Below, in pieces: positions 37,509 through 47,112 of a stretch of DNA of 64,000 nt. Both the position numbers and the translations under genes were made by a program. Under the pieces are notes generated by a model. That model saw only the letters and a list, made by a program, of their open reading frames with translations, had not been told where the DNA came from and did not search any database. Source of the DNA: Marinococcus sp. PL1-022 (GTDB taxonomy: Bacteria; Bacillota; Bacilli; Bacillales; Marinococcaceae); NCBI RefSeq assembly GCF_033845285.1, contig NZ_JAWXCX010000001.1:2061495-2125494 (forward strand), in the 5' to 3' direction. Position 1 is the first letter of the stretch, and every line of letters starts with the position of its first letter.

Positions 37509-38810
37509 ATGTCCTATGAAAAATCTGTCGAGCTTTATAATGAAGCCTGCGAATTGATCGTCGGAGGCGTTAACAGTCCCTCCCGTTCCTTTAAAGGAGT
37601 TGGAGGCGGCACACCGGTTTTTATGAAAGAAGGGCGCGGTGCACATTTGTTTGATGAGGATAACAATCGCTACATTGATTACCTCGGGGCCTACGGTCCT
37701 ATTATTACCGGGCACGGCCATACTCATATCGCTGAAGCAATCAATGAGGCTGCCCTTACAGGCACTCTGCTTGGCACCCCTACTAAATGGGAAAACGTGT
37801 TTGCACGTAAATTAAAAGATGCGGTACCTTCACTTGAAAAAGTCAGGTTTGTCAATTCCGGCACTGAAGCTGTAATGACGACTATCCGCGTAGCCAGAGC
37901 CTATACCGGCAAACATAAGATCATCAAATTCGAAGGGTGCTACCACGGCCACTCCGACCTTGTGCTTGTAGCAGCCGGCTCCGGACCATCGACGCTGGGA
38001 TCCCCGGACTCTGCGGGCGTGACTCCCAACATTGCCGCAGAAGTCATCACTGTGCCATTTAACGACATTGACAGCTTCCGCGAAGCCATTGACCGCTGGG
38101 GTGACGAAACGGCTGCAGTCCTTATTGAGCCTATCGTAGGTAATTTCGGGCTTGTCGAGCCGGAGCCCGGTTATCTTGAAGAGATTAAAAAACTCACACA
38201 TGAATCGGACTCTCTTCTTATCTTTGATGAAGTCATTACTGCTTTTCGTTTCACCTACGGAGCTGCTCAAAACATGCTCCATGTGGAACCGGATATGACC
38301 GCTATGGGGAAAATTATCGGAGGCGGCCTGCCGATTGGCGCTTACGGAGGCAGGGTCGATGTCATGGAGCAGGTCGCTCCTCTGGGTCCGGCCTACCAGG
38401 CAGGAACGATGTCCGGAAACCCTGCTTCTATGCGCGCGGGCATTGCCTGCCTTGAAGTATTGGAAAAAGACGGGGTATACGACACGTTAGATCATCTGGG
38501 TGAACGTCTTGAGAAAGGTCTCCTCGAGCAGGCTGAAAAATACAGCATCCCCGTTACGATCAATCGGTTAAAAGGAATGTTCACCATTTATTTCACAGAT
38601 GAAACAGTAAAAGATTATAAAGGGGCCGAACGCTCGAACTCTGAAAGGTTCAGCATCTTTTTTAAAGAAATGCTTGACCGCGGCGTCCACCTTGCTCCTT
38701 CAAAATACGAAGCCTGGTTTCTGACCACTGAACACAGCACTGATGACATAGAAGAGACGCTGGAAGCTTCGGACCAGGCCTTTGCAGCGTTAAGCAGCTA
38801 CATTTACTAA
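37509..38810 (+). CDS. gsaB: Glutamate-1-semialdehyde 2,1-aminomutase
   Basis: A PLP enzyme converting glutamate 1-semialdehyde to 5-aminolevulinate for heme synthesis. The 433-residue class III aminotransferase-fold protein has [48 protein letters not shown] and the PLP lysine at about residue 268 ([16 protein letters not shown]). Neighbours ygaE and bcp match the B. subtilis second copy (gsaB/gsaL), distinct from hemL of the hemAXCDBL operon. The RBS is AAGGAGAG. Confidence 0.92.
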   Translation: MSYEKSVELYNEACELIVGGVNSPSRSFKGVGGGTPVFMKEGRGAHLFDEDNNRYIDYLGAYGPIITGHGHTHIAEAINEAALTGTLLGTPTKWENVFARKLKDAVPSLEKVRFVNSGTEAVMTTIRVARAYTGKHKIIKFEGCYHGHSDLVLVAAGSGPSTLGSPDSAGVTPNIAAEVITVPFNDIDSFREAIDRWGDETAAVLIEPIVGNFGLVEPEPGYLEEIKKLTHESDSLLIFDEVITAFRFTYGAAQNMLHVEPDMTAMGKIIGGGLPIGAYGGRVDVMEQVAPLGPAYQAGTMSGNPASMRAGIACLEVLEKDGVYDTLDHLGERLEKGLLEQAEKYSIPVTINRLKGMFTIYFTDETVKDYKGAERSNSERFSIFFKEMLDRGVHLAPSKYEAWFLTTEHSTDDIEETLEASDQAFAALSSYIY

Positions 38811-38839
38811 GTTCAATACAGAAAGGAATACAATCCGTT

Positions 38840-39916
38840 ATGAAGCTGGGAGCCAGAATTTTCAAGACCGGTCTTGCGATCGTTCTAGCTATATACGCAG
38901 CATCGTGGATTGGATTGAACCCTCCTTTTTTCGCAGCTATCGCCGCTACTTTCGCTATTCAACCTTCCATATCCCGCACATTCCAGACAATGCTGGACCA
39001 ACTTCAGGCTAATATCATCGGGGCTGGCACAGCTATTGTTATGGTACTTGCGTTCGGTCACGATCCGGTAATCATTGGAGTTACGGTGATGATTATTATT
39101 GCAGGCATTCTAGGATTAAAACTGGATGCCTCCACCATTCCAATCGCTGTTGTGACGGTCATTATTATCATGGGCAGGCCCGGAGACGGCAATTTTATTT
39201 TATTTGCCTCCGAACGGTTTGCTTTAATTATGCTCGGGATTCTTGCTTCCTTTTTAGTCAACATGCTGTTTCTGCCGCCAAAGCATGAAACCAAGCTGTA
39301 TCAGCAGATTCGGGATGTGACCCAGGATACTATTCAGTGGATCCGGCTGCTTGGAAGGCATGAAACTAACCGTCAGACGCTGCGAAAGGACCTTTCCTCC
39401 CTTAAAGATCAAACGGTCTCCATCGAAAACCTGTACCTTCTGTTTAAAGAAGAACGCGTGTACACTAAAAAGGCAAGGCTTACCCGGGACCGGCGTGTTG
39501 TTCTTTTTAAACAAATGATCGCTTCGATGAATAAAATCGTGACCATTCTGCGCACGCTTGATAAGTTTGAAAACGATATGCAGCATACGCCTTCAGAAAT
39601 GCAGGAAGCCATACGCAATCAGCTTGATCATCTTATGGATTACCACGACAGAATTCTTCAACGTTATGTAGGCAAGGTGACCACCCATCTTACAGAGGAA
39701 ATGGCCGAAGAGGTCGATGAAGGCAGAGTGTCTTTAACCGATCAGCTTATGGAAATGTATCATCACCAGAATATCGACCGCTCGGAATGGCTCCATCTTC
39801 TTCCCATTGTCGCACACATCGTCGAGTACAATGAGCAGCTTGAACATCTCGACCGGCTTGTTGAGACCTATTTCCGCTATCACAGCAGCGAAGATTTCTT
39901 TGCTATTGAAAACTAA
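38840..39916 (+). CDS. ygaE: YgaE, FUSC/aromatic acid exporter-like membrane protein
   Basis: The 358-residue protein has about six N-terminal membrane helices (residues 1-150, including NPPFFAAIAATFAIQPSISR near 28-47) and a long helical cytoplasmic domain (about 155-350). This is the ArAE_1/FUSC-like half-transporter layout. The natural substrate is unknown. It lies 29 bases after gsaB, probably cotranscribed, as in B. subtilis. The RBS is GAAAGGAA, and a terminator follows. Confidence 0.85.
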   Translation: MKLGARIFKTGLAIVLAIYAASWIGLNPPFFAAIAATFAIQPSISRTFQTMLDQLQANIIGAGTAIVMVLAFGHDPVIIGVTVMIIIAGILGLKLDASTIPIAVVTVIIIMGRPGDGNFILFASERFALIMLGILASFLVNMLFLPPKHETKLYQQIRDVTQDTIQWIRLLGRHETNRQTLRKDLSSLKDQTVSIENLYLLFKEERVYTKKARLTRDRRVVLFKQMIASMNKIVTILRTLDKFENDMQHTPSEMQEAIRNQLDHLMDYHDRILQRYVGKVTTHLTEEMAEEVDEGRVSLTDQLMEMYHHQNIDRSEWLHLLPIVAHIVEYNEQLEHLDRLVETYFRYHSSEDFFAIEN

Positions 39917-39953
39917 AAGGAGGGCGCCCGCTAATGGGTGCCCTCCTTTTTCG
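39915..39953. terminator. Bidirectional terminator
   Basis: AAAAGGAGGGCGCCC and GGGTGCCCTCCTTTT form a 15-bp stem with one wobble pair, between convergent ygaE and the dipeptidase gene. Confidence 0.92.
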
Positions 39954-39954
39954 T

Positions 39955-41325
39955 TTATAAATTTTCACTGATTTCTATCAAATATTCTGCTAAAGCCTCG
40001 AGGCCTTTGTCGTAGTTTTCCAAATGGAAATGTTCATTTGGCGCATGAAAGTTTTCGGTTGGAAGACCAAATCCCATTAAAGCTACCGGCACATTTAAAA
40101 TCTCGGAGAACGTTTCAATAACAGGAACAGACCCTCCCATTCGGGTATATGCTGCCGTTGTGCCGTATGCTGTTTCAAGCGCTCTCCCGGCTGCCTGAAT
40201 GGCCGGGTGGTCAAATGGAGTCACAAACGGCCTGCCTTTATCAAACGGAATCACGTCCACCTCCACCCCTTTAGGAGTTTTATGCCGGACGTGCGCCGTC
40301 AGCTTTTCCACAATCTCATCGGGATCCTGGTCAGGCACGAGCCGGCACGTTATCTTGGCTGAAGCCGCAGAAGGAAGCACCGTTTTGATCCCCTCTCCCT
40401 GGAAGCCTCCGTGCATCCCGTTAATTTCCAGCGTCGGGCGGGCCCACGTTCTTTCCAAAAACGAAAATCCTTCCTCGCCAAACAGCTCCGGTACGTTTAG
40501 TTCTTTTCTTGTATTTTCTTCATCATATGAAAGTTCTGCATATGCCTGGCGTTCCTGGCCGGTCAGCGAAACGACCCGGTCGTAAAAGCCATCAACGATA
40601 ATACGGCCGCTGTCATCATGCATGGAAGCAAGTATATCAGCCAAGGCATGAAGCGGATTTGCAACCCCGCCGCCGTACAGGCCGGAGTGCAGGTCTCCTT
40701 TAGCTCCATTTACATCAATCTGAATCCCCGCAAGTCCCCGCAGTCCATAGCAGACTGTCGGCCGGCCCTTTTCGAGCATCGGTGTATCGGAAACCAGCAG
40801 TACATCCCCCTGCAGCAGCTCCCGGTGCTTTTCCACAAACTCATCCAGATTAGGGCTGCCAATCTCTTCTTCTCCTTCAATGCAAAACCTCACATTCACC
40901 GGAAGCTCCTGTTTCGTCTGCATAAAGGCTTCAATCGTTTTAAGGTGCATAAACACCTGGCCTTTATCGTCAGTCGCACCGCGGGCATAAATTTTTTCAT
41001 CCCGTATGTCCGGCTGAAACGGCGGCGTTTCCCACAGTTCAACCGGATCGGCCGGCTGCACGTCATAATGCCCGTAAAACAGGACCGTAGGCTTCCCCGG
41101 GGCATGCATCCAATCCCCGTACACGACCGGATGTCCACCGGTTTCCATAACATCCGTGTTTTCCAGACCTGCTGACTGCATGCTTTCCTCCACCCAGGAG
41201 GCAGCTGTTTCCATATCCGGTTTATGCTCCGGGTCTGCACTGATGCTTGGTATTGATAAAAATTCTTTTAGCTGGCTTAAGTGGCTGCTGCGATGATGCT
41301 TGAAATAATTTTTGACTTCTTCCAT
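39955..41325 (-). CDS. M20-family dipeptidase
   Basis: A cytoplasmic zinc peptidase of 456 residues. Family motifs are VLFYGHYDVQP with metal ligands His86 and Asp88, YARGATDDKGQ with the bridging Asp, FCIEGEEEIGSPN with the general-base and ligand Glu pair, GGSVPVIETF and a final ENFHAPNEHF His ligand. A lid/dimerisation domain sits in the middle (about 185-330). It belongs to the M20 dipeptidase group (carnosinase-like), and the exact substrate is unknown. The RBS is GGGAGG. It follows the ABC exporter gene by 21 bases. Confidence 0.88.
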   Translation of the reverse strand: MEEVKNYFKHHRSSHLSQLKEFLSIPSISADPEHKPDMETAASWVEESMQSAGLENTDVMETGGHPVVYGDWMHAPGKPTVLFYGHYDVQPADPVELWETPPFQPDIRDEKIYARGATDDKGQVFMHLKTIEAFMQTKQELPVNVRFCIEGEEEIGSPNLDEFVEKHRELLQGDVLLVSDTPMLEKGRPTVCYGLRGLAGIQIDVNGAKGDLHSGLYGGGVANPLHALADILASMHDDSGRIIVDGFYDRVVSLTGQERQAYAELSYDEENTRKELNVPELFGEEGFSFLERTWARPTLEINGMHGGFQGEGIKTVLPSAASAKITCRLVPDQDPDEIVEKLTAHVRHKTPKGVEVDVIPFDKGRPFVTPFDHPAIQAAGRALETAYGTTAAYTRMGGSVPVIETFSEILNVPVALMGFGLPTENFHAPNEHFHLENYDKGLEALAEYLIEISENL

Positions 41326-41346
41326 GGTCGCCTCCCAGTTTTTTAT

Positions 41347-43089
41347 TTACACATGCTGAACGTCAAACAGCCGCTGGTAGGAGCCTTCTGCCATCATGAG
41401 CTGCTCGTGGCTGCCTGACTCCACTACACGGCCGTCTTCGATGACAACAATCCGGTCTGCGTGGGTAATCGTTGAAAGCCTGTGCGCTACGATAAAAGTA
41501 GTTCTGTCCCGGGCAAGCCGCTCCATCGCTTCCTGGATATAGTGCTCACTTTCCAGGTCCAGTGCCGAGGTGGCTTCATCAAACACAAGTATCGATGGAT
41601 TTTTCAAAAACACGCGCGCAATGGCAATCCGCTGCTTCTGACCACCGGAAAGCTTCACGCCCCGTTCTCCGACTGGAGTATCGTAGGCGAGCGGCAGTTC
41701 GTTGATAAACACCTCGGCGTTCGCCATACGCGCTGCCTGTATGACTTCCTCGTCCGTGGCATCCGGTTTTCCCATCCGGATATTTTCTTTCACTGATTCG
41801 CTGAATAAAATGTTGTCCTGCAGCACCATTCCTATATGATCCCGGAGGGTGCGCACTTCGTAGTCCCGCACGTCTTTTCCATCAAGAAGCAGAGCGCCGC
41901 CGGTGACATCGTAAAACCGCGGAAGGAGACTGACGATTGTACTCTTACCACCGCCGCTCATGCCGACAAGCGCGATGGTTTCTCCCGGGCGCACATGCAG
42001 ATCGACATCCTTTAATACATCGTTAGTGTCCTCTTCATATTTAAACCATACGTGGTCAAACCTGATGTCGCCTTTGACGTGCTGCACCGGCACGGCTGTT
42101 TCTTTGTCGGTAATATCGTATTTTTCATCAATAAATTCAAACACCCGGTCCATTGAAGCGATCGATTGCACAAGGGTGGTAGATGAATTCACCAGGCGAC
42201 GCAGCGGACTGTATAGTCTCTCCATGTAGGAGGTGAACGCCACCATTTCCCCGACGGACAAATTCCCGTACAAAACAGCCATACCGGCTGCCAGGATGAC
42301 TACCAGTGGTGCCACGTCCGTCACGGTGTTAACGGCTGCGAATGTTTTAGCGTTCCAGCGCGTATGATCCACCGCCCGGTCCAGGAACTGTTTGTTTCTT
42401 GTATCAAACTGTCCCTGCTCATGATTTTCAAGAGCGAAGCTCCGGATCACGCTCATTCCCTGCACCCGTTCATGGAGATGTCCCTGCACGTTTGCAAGCG
42501 CCTGCGATCTTGCTTTTGTTAAATCCCGCAGCCTCGAATAAAAATATTTGATGAAAAAGGCGTAAATGGGTAAAAACAACATCGCCACCAGCGTCAATTC
42601 CACGTCCATTGTAAACATAATAATAAGTGCAATAATAATGGTCGCAAGATCAAGCCATATATTCATCAGACCGGTAATGACAAAGTCTTTTGTCAGTTCA
42701 ACATCGTTGATTACCCGCGAAATGATTTCGCCGGCTTTGCGGTTGGAATAAAAACGAAGGCTCAATTTCTGAATATGGCTGAACAATTGGTCACGGATAT
42801 CGTATAGAACCTTATTGCCCGTCCACTGGGCAAAGTACTGCCGGTAGTATTCAATTGGCGGACGAACGATAATAAAAAGCACAACCGCTCCGCCTGCCAG
42901 CCAGGCGAGCACTCGTGCTTTTTCAGCTGTTGCCATGCCATCGGCCAACAGCACGTGGTCGATAATATAAGCAAGAATGAGCGGCGTTAAAAGCGGCAGA
43001 CCGAATTTGAAAATACCAATGGTCACTGTTACCGCAATTATTTTATTGTACGGCCGCACAAACTGCATGTAGCGTTTAATACTGCCCAT
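41347..43089 (-). CDS. ygaD: ABC transporter, fused permease/ATPase (YgaD)
   Basis: A multidrug/lipid-type half exporter of 580 residues, the length of B. subtilis YgaD. Six membrane helices (about 15-320) carry the motif RVINDVELTKDF. The nucleotide-binding domain has Walker A GMSGGGKST, signature LSGGQKQRIAIARVFLKNP, Walker B LVFDEATSALD and the H-loop AHRLSTI. It works as a dimer; the substrate is unknown. The start is ATG at 43087-43089 after AGAGGTG; a GTG three codons upstream is part of that RBS. It follows ntdP by 12 bases. Confidence 0.9.
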   Translation of the reverse strand: MGSIKRYMQFVRPYNKIIAVTVTIGIFKFGLPLLTPLILAYIIDHVLLADGMATAEKARVLAWLAGGAVVLFIIVRPPIEYYRQYFAQWTGNKVLYDIRDQLFSHIQKLSLRFYSNRKAGEIISRVINDVELTKDFVITGLMNIWLDLATIIIALIIMFTMDVELTLVAMLFLPIYAFFIKYFYSRLRDLTKARSQALANVQGHLHERVQGMSVIRSFALENHEQGQFDTRNKQFLDRAVDHTRWNAKTFAAVNTVTDVAPLVVILAAGMAVLYGNLSVGEMVAFTSYMERLYSPLRRLVNSSTTLVQSIASMDRVFEFIDEKYDITDKETAVPVQHVKGDIRFDHVWFKYEEDTNDVLKDVDLHVRPGETIALVGMSGGGKSTIVSLLPRFYDVTGGALLLDGKDVRDYEVRTLRDHIGMVLQDNILFSESVKENIRMGKPDATDEEVIQAARMANAEVFINELPLAYDTPVGERGVKLSGGQKQRIAIARVFLKNPSILVFDEATSALDLESEHYIQEAMERLARDRTTFIVAHRLSTITHADRIVVIEDGRVVESGSHEQLMMAEGSYQRLFDVQHV

Positions 43090-43101
43090 CTTTTTCACCT
43101 C

Positions 43102-43653
43102 TTATCGAAAAAACAAAAAACGCTCATACCACTGTTCGATAAAATGAGAGTTAAATGGGCCTTTTCTCTGGCAGATCCAATTCTGCAGTTCCCGAATACT
43201 CGTGTCCATCTTTTCATCTATCTGCGCAGGGTAATTCATTTCTTTTTTATGCTGGGCATACTCGTCCTCATCCAGTAAATTGTAGGTCATGTCCGGAAAA
43301 ACTTTAATATCCAAATCATAATCGATATATTTAAGAGCTTCACTGTCGTAGACAAACGGCGTGCCCAGGTTACAATAATAGTGCACTCCATCAGACCGGA
43401 TCATACCAATAACGTTGAACCATTTCTCAGCATGAAAATAACAAATAGCAGGCTCTCTCGTTCTCCAGACCCTTCCGTCCGATTCGTGAACCAGAATACG
43501 GTCATTGCCGCCAATGACTTCTCTGCTTGTACCTTTCAGTATTAATGTTTCTTCCCATACACGGTGGAGCGATCCGTTATGCTTATAACTCTGCACCTGG
43601 ATAGGCTTACCTGTTTCCGGGAAGCTTGCGGCGATTTCGTTACGCTCGGCCAA
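43102..43653 (-). CDS. ntdP: Nucleoside tri-/diphosphate phosphatase NtdP (YgaC, DUF402)
   Basis: The 183-residue protein fits YgaC/NtdP (about 176): [54 protein letters not shown] and [20 protein letters not shown]. Relatives hydrolyse nucleoside tri- and diphosphates. The start is TTG at 43651-43653, 9 bases after GGGAGG; it gives the family's length. The frame runs on upstream, but that part has no family similarity and would overlap the divergent oxidoreductase gene. Confidence 0.88.
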   Translation of the reverse strand: MAERNEIAASFPETGKPIQVQSYKHNGSLHRVWEETLILKGTSREVIGGNDRILVHESDGRVWRTREPAICYFHAEKWFNVIGMIRSDGVHYYCNLGTPFVYDSEALKYIDYDLDIKVFPDMTYNLLDEDEYAQHKKEMNYPAQIDEKMDTSIRELQNWICQRKGPFNSHFIEQWYERFLFFR

Positions 43654-43802
43654 TGTGTCCCGCCTCCCTTCTTCTGCAATTTTTGCTGCCTTCTTTTTTC
43701 TATCACCTTTCATTATACATTTCTTCTGTCGATCTGAAAAACTGTTACGATGAAAGAGAAGGCAAAAAACTATCATATGCAGAATGAAAGGAGACGATTT
43801 TC

Positions 43803-44771
43803 GTGAAAGCAATCGTTTATTATGAGCAGGGAAGACCGGAAGTTCTGACTACAGAAGAGGTGGAGAAACCTGATATTCACCCGGAGGAAGTCCTTATCCG
43901 GGTAAAGGCAGTCGGCCTTAATCCCGTTGACACGTATTTCCGCTCCGGGAAACGTCCCGTATCCACCTTCCCGGCTATTCCACATTTCGATGCTGCCGGA
44001 ATAGTTGAAGAAGTTGGCAGCAGTGCGGGAAGCTTTCAGCCGGGTGACCGGGTATGGGGCACCAACATTCCAAACGCCGCTGCAGAATGGGCAGCCGCCC
44101 CGGCTTCAAACATTTTTCCGCTTCCTGAAGCTATGAGCTTTGCTGAAGGAGCATCTCTTGGTATTCCTGCTCTCACTGCCCATCTCGCTTTGTTTTTCCG
44201 GGCCGCACTTCAGCCTGAAGAGACCGTGCTTATTTACGGCGGCGCCGGGGCGGTCGGCCATGCCGCTATACAGCTGGCCAAGCACCACAATGCCTTTGTG
44301 GTCACTACCGCAAGCAGTACTGAAAAGCATGAAATTGCCCGTCGCGCCGGTGCAGATGTTGTTTTGAATCTAAGTGATGAAGGCTGGAAGGAGGATTTTG
44401 CTTCAGCTTCGGGACAGCCGGGCGCTGATGTTATCCTTGATATGTCTTTTAGTGAAAATGCCGATACAGATCTGCAGATCCTTTCACCCGGAGGACGGAT
44501 CGTTGCAGTCGGATCGCCGGTGAACAGTATGCCGACTTTTCCTTGGCAGCTTTTAAACAAAAAATATGCTTCCATCCTCGGCATTCTGCTTTTCACAGCA
44601 CCTGCCCCGGCCCTGCAGGAAGCAGCTTCCGGGGTGCAGCGGGCTTATGACCACGGCGTCTTTTCCCCGCATGTAGCCCGTACTTATCCTATAGATGAAG
44701 CTGCCCAGGCCCACACAGATTTGGAAAATAAGCGCTACTCCGGCAACCTCGTGCTCACTATTTCCGACTAA
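43803..44771 (+). CDS. NADPH:quinone oxidoreductase, zinc-independent MDR family
   Basis: The 322-residue medium-chain dehydrogenase/reductase has a GroES-like N-terminal domain ([16 protein letters not shown]) without zinc-ligand cysteines. A Rossmann domain follows ([18 protein letters not shown] near 141-158). This is the quinone oxidoreductase (zeta-crystallin-like) group, which reduces quinones or enones with NADPH. The start is GTG at 43803 after GAAAGGAG. It is divergent from ntdP and ended by a strong terminator. Confidence 0.85.
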   Translation: MKAIVYYEQGRPEVLTTEEVEKPDIHPEEVLIRVKAVGLNPVDTYFRSGKRPVSTFPAIPHFDAAGIVEEVGSSAGSFQPGDRVWGTNIPNAAAEWAAAPASNIFPLPEAMSFAEGASLGIPALTAHLALFFRAALQPEETVLIYGGAGAVGHAAIQLAKHHNAFVVTTASSTEKHEIARRAGADVVLNLSDEGWKEDFASASGQPGADVILDMSFSENADTDLQILSPGGRIVAVGSPVNSMPTFPWQLLNKKYASILGILLFTAPAPALQEAASGVQRAYDHGVFSPHVARTYPIDEAAQAHTDLENKRYSGNLVLTISD

Positions 44772-44773
44772 GC

Positions 44774-44806
44774 ATAAAACCGAAGGCCGCAGCCTTCGGT
44801 TTTATA
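44774..44806. terminator. Bidirectional terminator
   Basis: A 14-bp perfect inverted repeat (ATAAAACCGAAGGC) with a 4-base loop lies between convergent genes. Confidence 0.9.
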
Positions 44807-45557
44807 TATTCATCCGTGACTGTCCACCGTCAGCGGTAAGCGTTGTGCCAACAAGCCACCTTGCCTCCTGCGAAGCAAGAAACAACGCTGCATCTGCCAC
44901 TTCCTCCACGTTACCGAATCTTCCGGCGGGAATATTCTCTTCTACAAACCGTTCCATTGCTTCAGGATTTTCCTCAATCCGTTTCTGCCAGTTACCGGTA
45001 GGGTGCAGAATCGACCCCGGAGCAATCGAATTGACCCGTACACCGTCTTTTATCCACTCGTTTCCGGCTGCTTTTGTGAAGCTGATCAGCGCCGCTTTGG
45101 CGTTATTGTACGTAGCTTTTCCGCCAGCTTCCTTCCCAAAGATCGACGTAATATTAATAACTGCTCCACCGCGTTCCTTCATTAGCTCATATGCCATTTT
45201 ACTAAAGTGTACAGCCTGGAAGTAATTTGTTTCCATCGCCTGCGTAAATTCTTCCATGGAGGTATCCGCAATTTTTCCTCCACTGCTTCCGCCAGCGTTA
45301 TTCACCAGTACATCAATTCCGCCAAACGTCTCGATAAACCATTGAAAGGCATTTTGCCTTTCCCCATCCACAGTGACATCACAGACGCAGGTCTCAATGT
45401 TTCCTATCTCTTCTTTGGCCGCCTTCAGCCCTTCTTCAGAACGCGCTAAAATACCAACGTTGGCTCCTTCGCTGTAAAACGCCTGGGCAATGCCTTTTCC
45501 TATTCCCTTGGAACCACCTGTAATCAGCACTTTCTTTCCCTCGAAAGCTTTGTTCAT
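44802..45557 (-). CDS. Short-chain dehydrogenase/reductase
   Basis: A 251-residue classical SDR: cofactor loop VLITGGSKGIGKGIAQAF near 10-27, NNAGGSSGG near 86-94, catalytic Ser in NITSIFGKEAGG and YxxxK in YNNAKAALISF. The C-terminal TLTADGGQSRMNI is typical. It may be a FabG-, FabL- or glucose-dehydrogenase-like enzyme; the substrate cannot be decided. Its ATG overlaps the mutY stop by 4 bases (ATGA), so the genes are translationally coupled. Confidence 0.85.
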   Translation of the reverse strand: MNKAFEGKKVLITGGSKGIGKGIAQAFYSEGANVGILARSEEGLKAAKEEIGNIETCVCDVTVDGERQNAFQWFIETFGGIDVLVNNAGGSSGGKIADTSMEEFTQAMETNYFQAVHFSKMAYELMKERGGAVINITSIFGKEAGGKATYNNAKAALISFTKAAGNEWIKDGVRVNSIAPGSILHPTGNWQKRIEENPEAMERFVEENIPAGRFGNVEEVADAALFLASQEARWLVGTTLTADGGQSRMNI

Positions 45558-46642
45558 TTTGACTCCATCCTTTCAAGCAGTGTTTTATAGATTTTTTGGT
45601 GGGCCACAGGTAGCGCGTAGTTCACTATGTCCTTCAGTGAAACCCATCTCCAGCCCTCCGGCATATCGCTTTTTTCCGCCTGCCCTTCATATACGTGAAC
45701 GTTCCAGATTAAATGTGAAAATGTTTGTTCCACACGCTGTACAGGACGATCAATTGCAGGTATTATGAGGGCATCCGCCTCAAGATAATCTCTCATTTCC
45801 CCGGCGCGTTCCGCTTCATTTTTTATTTCCGTATTGGGGAATTCCCACAACCTGGCCAGAAGCCCTTTATCCGGGCGCTGATGAATTAATACTTCCCCGT
45901 TCTCGTTCCAAATAATCGCCGCTGCCATTTCCTGTTTTCGCGGAGCCTTTTTCTTTTCTTTTACCGGCAGCTCCTCCTGCACCCCTGCTGTTCTTGCTTT
46001 ACAGTGCTCCTGTACCGGGCACAGAAGACAGCCCGGCGAGGTTGGCGTACAGATAAGAGCACCGAGCTCCATTACCGCCTGATTAAAGTCCGACGGTGAG
46101 GTTAGCGGCAGAATTTCGCCAAGCACTGCTTCGAATGTACTTTTTGTAGACTGCTTTCCAATATCCTCATATAAGCACAAAAGCCTTGAAAACACGCGCA
46201 TTACATTCCCATCCACAGCCGGCTCCGGTTTATCAAAGGCAATACTAAGTACTGCCCCGGCTGTATAAGGACCGACTCCCTTTAATGACCGAAACTCCTT
46301 TTTGCCGCTCGGCACTTCTCCTCCGTATGCTTCAGCTACTTCCTTAACCGCCTGGTGCAGATTTCTGGCCCGGGAATAATACCCAAGGCCTTCCCATTGC
46401 TTCATTACCTGATCTTCATCTGCTGCTGCCAGAGCTTCGATAGTCGGAAAAGCTTCTAAAAACCTGTAGTAATATGGAATGACTGTATCAACCTTTGTCT
46501 GTTGAAGCATAATCTCCGAAATCCATATGTGATAAGGATCTGCGCTCCTTCGCCAGGGCAGATCTCTTTTTTGTTGCCGGTACCAGTCGACTAAGTCCTG
46601 CTGAAACTGTTCCGGCGAAAAATTCTCCAATAGTGGGTTCAT
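45554..46642 (-). CDS. mutY: A/G-specific adenine glycosylase MutY
   Basis: Removes adenine mispaired with 8-oxoguanine. The 362-residue protein has catalytic Glu43 (WISEIMLQQTKVDTV) and HhH motif LKGVGPYTAGAVLSIAF with Asp144 (AVDGNVMR). The Fe-S cluster ligands are Cys198, 205, 208 and 214. A C-terminal NUDIX-like domain recognises 8-oxoG (AAAIIWNENGEVLIHQRP, GLLARLWEFPN). The RBS is weak (GAGTGA). In B. subtilis, mutY (yfhQ) is also beside yfhP. Confidence 0.95.
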   Translation of the reverse strand: MNPLLENFSPEQFQQDLVDWYRQQKRDLPWRRSADPYHIWISEIMLQQTKVDTVIPYYYRFLEAFPTIEALAAADEDQVMKQWEGLGYYSRARNLHQAVKEVAEAYGGEVPSGKKEFRSLKGVGPYTAGAVLSIAFDKPEPAVDGNVMRVFSRLLCLYEDIGKQSTKSTFEAVLGEILPLTSPSDFNQAVMELGALICTPTSPGCLLCPVQEHCKARTAGVQEELPVKEKKKAPRKQEMAAAIIWNENGEVLIHQRPDKGLLARLWEFPNTEIKNEAERAGEMRDYLEADALIIPAIDRPVQRVEQTFSHLIWNVHVYEGQAEKSDMPEGWRWVSLKDIVNYALPVAHQKIYKTLLERMESK

Positions 46643-46666
46643 AGCAGTTCACTCTTTCTCTTTATT

Positions 46667-46990
46667 TTAGTTCCCATACGGTCCCTGTTTTTCAAAACAC
46701 CAGCAGTGCACTTTTTTCATCCCACCGGGAACGAATTCATCAAGGCGGGCGTATACGCTGTGCTCTGCCTCTGTTCGTTTAGCTTTAAGGGATTTGTACT
46801 GCTCAGGCGTATTGACGGCAAACATCTCTACAAATAATGCGCCCTGATCCACAGACTCAAACCATTCATAATTATTCACCTGCTCATTGAGCATAGCAGA
46901 AGAAATTTCTTCCATGGCGCTTAAAAATTCAGTTCTTTTCTCTTCTGATATCCGGTATTCCATAAAAACGACGTATTTCTGCGGATTCAT
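46667..46990 (-). CDS. Hypothetical protein, possible dimeric alpha/beta-barrel (ABM/NIPSNAP-like)
   Basis: A 107-residue protein with the pattern of small ferredoxin-fold (ABM) proteins: a beta start (KYVVFMEYRISEEKRTEF), a helix and LFVEMFAVNTPEQYKSLKAKR near 51-71. I do not recognise a specific family, and no Asn-Trp-His heme-oxygenase triad is evident. It has a Cys-Trp-Cys near the C-terminus (VHCWCFEKQ). The strong RBS AAAAAGGAG supports translation. It lies upstream of mutY, 24 bases apart. Confidence 0.65.
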   Translation of the reverse strand: MNPQKYVVFMEYRISEEKRTEFLSAMEEISSAMLNEQVNNYEWFESVDQGALFVEMFAVNTPEQYKSLKAKRTEAEHSVYARLDEFVPGGMKKVHCWCFEKQGPYGN

Positions 46991-47112
46991 ACAATTCTCC
47001 TTTTTGAAACAAACTGTTTAGGGTATGATGGAACTACACTGGTACAGTCTGTGCTTGTTTGATGCCACAGGCTTTTTTTGTTTCAGCATGCCATAAATTA
47101 AAGGTGGTGCCA

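Noticed and set aside
44802-45557. Calling the SDR gene FabL (enoyl-ACP reductase) because of B. subtilis gene order
   Set aside because: The active-site pattern is YNNAK with a classical SDR Ser; specificity cannot be read from sequence, so only the family is given.
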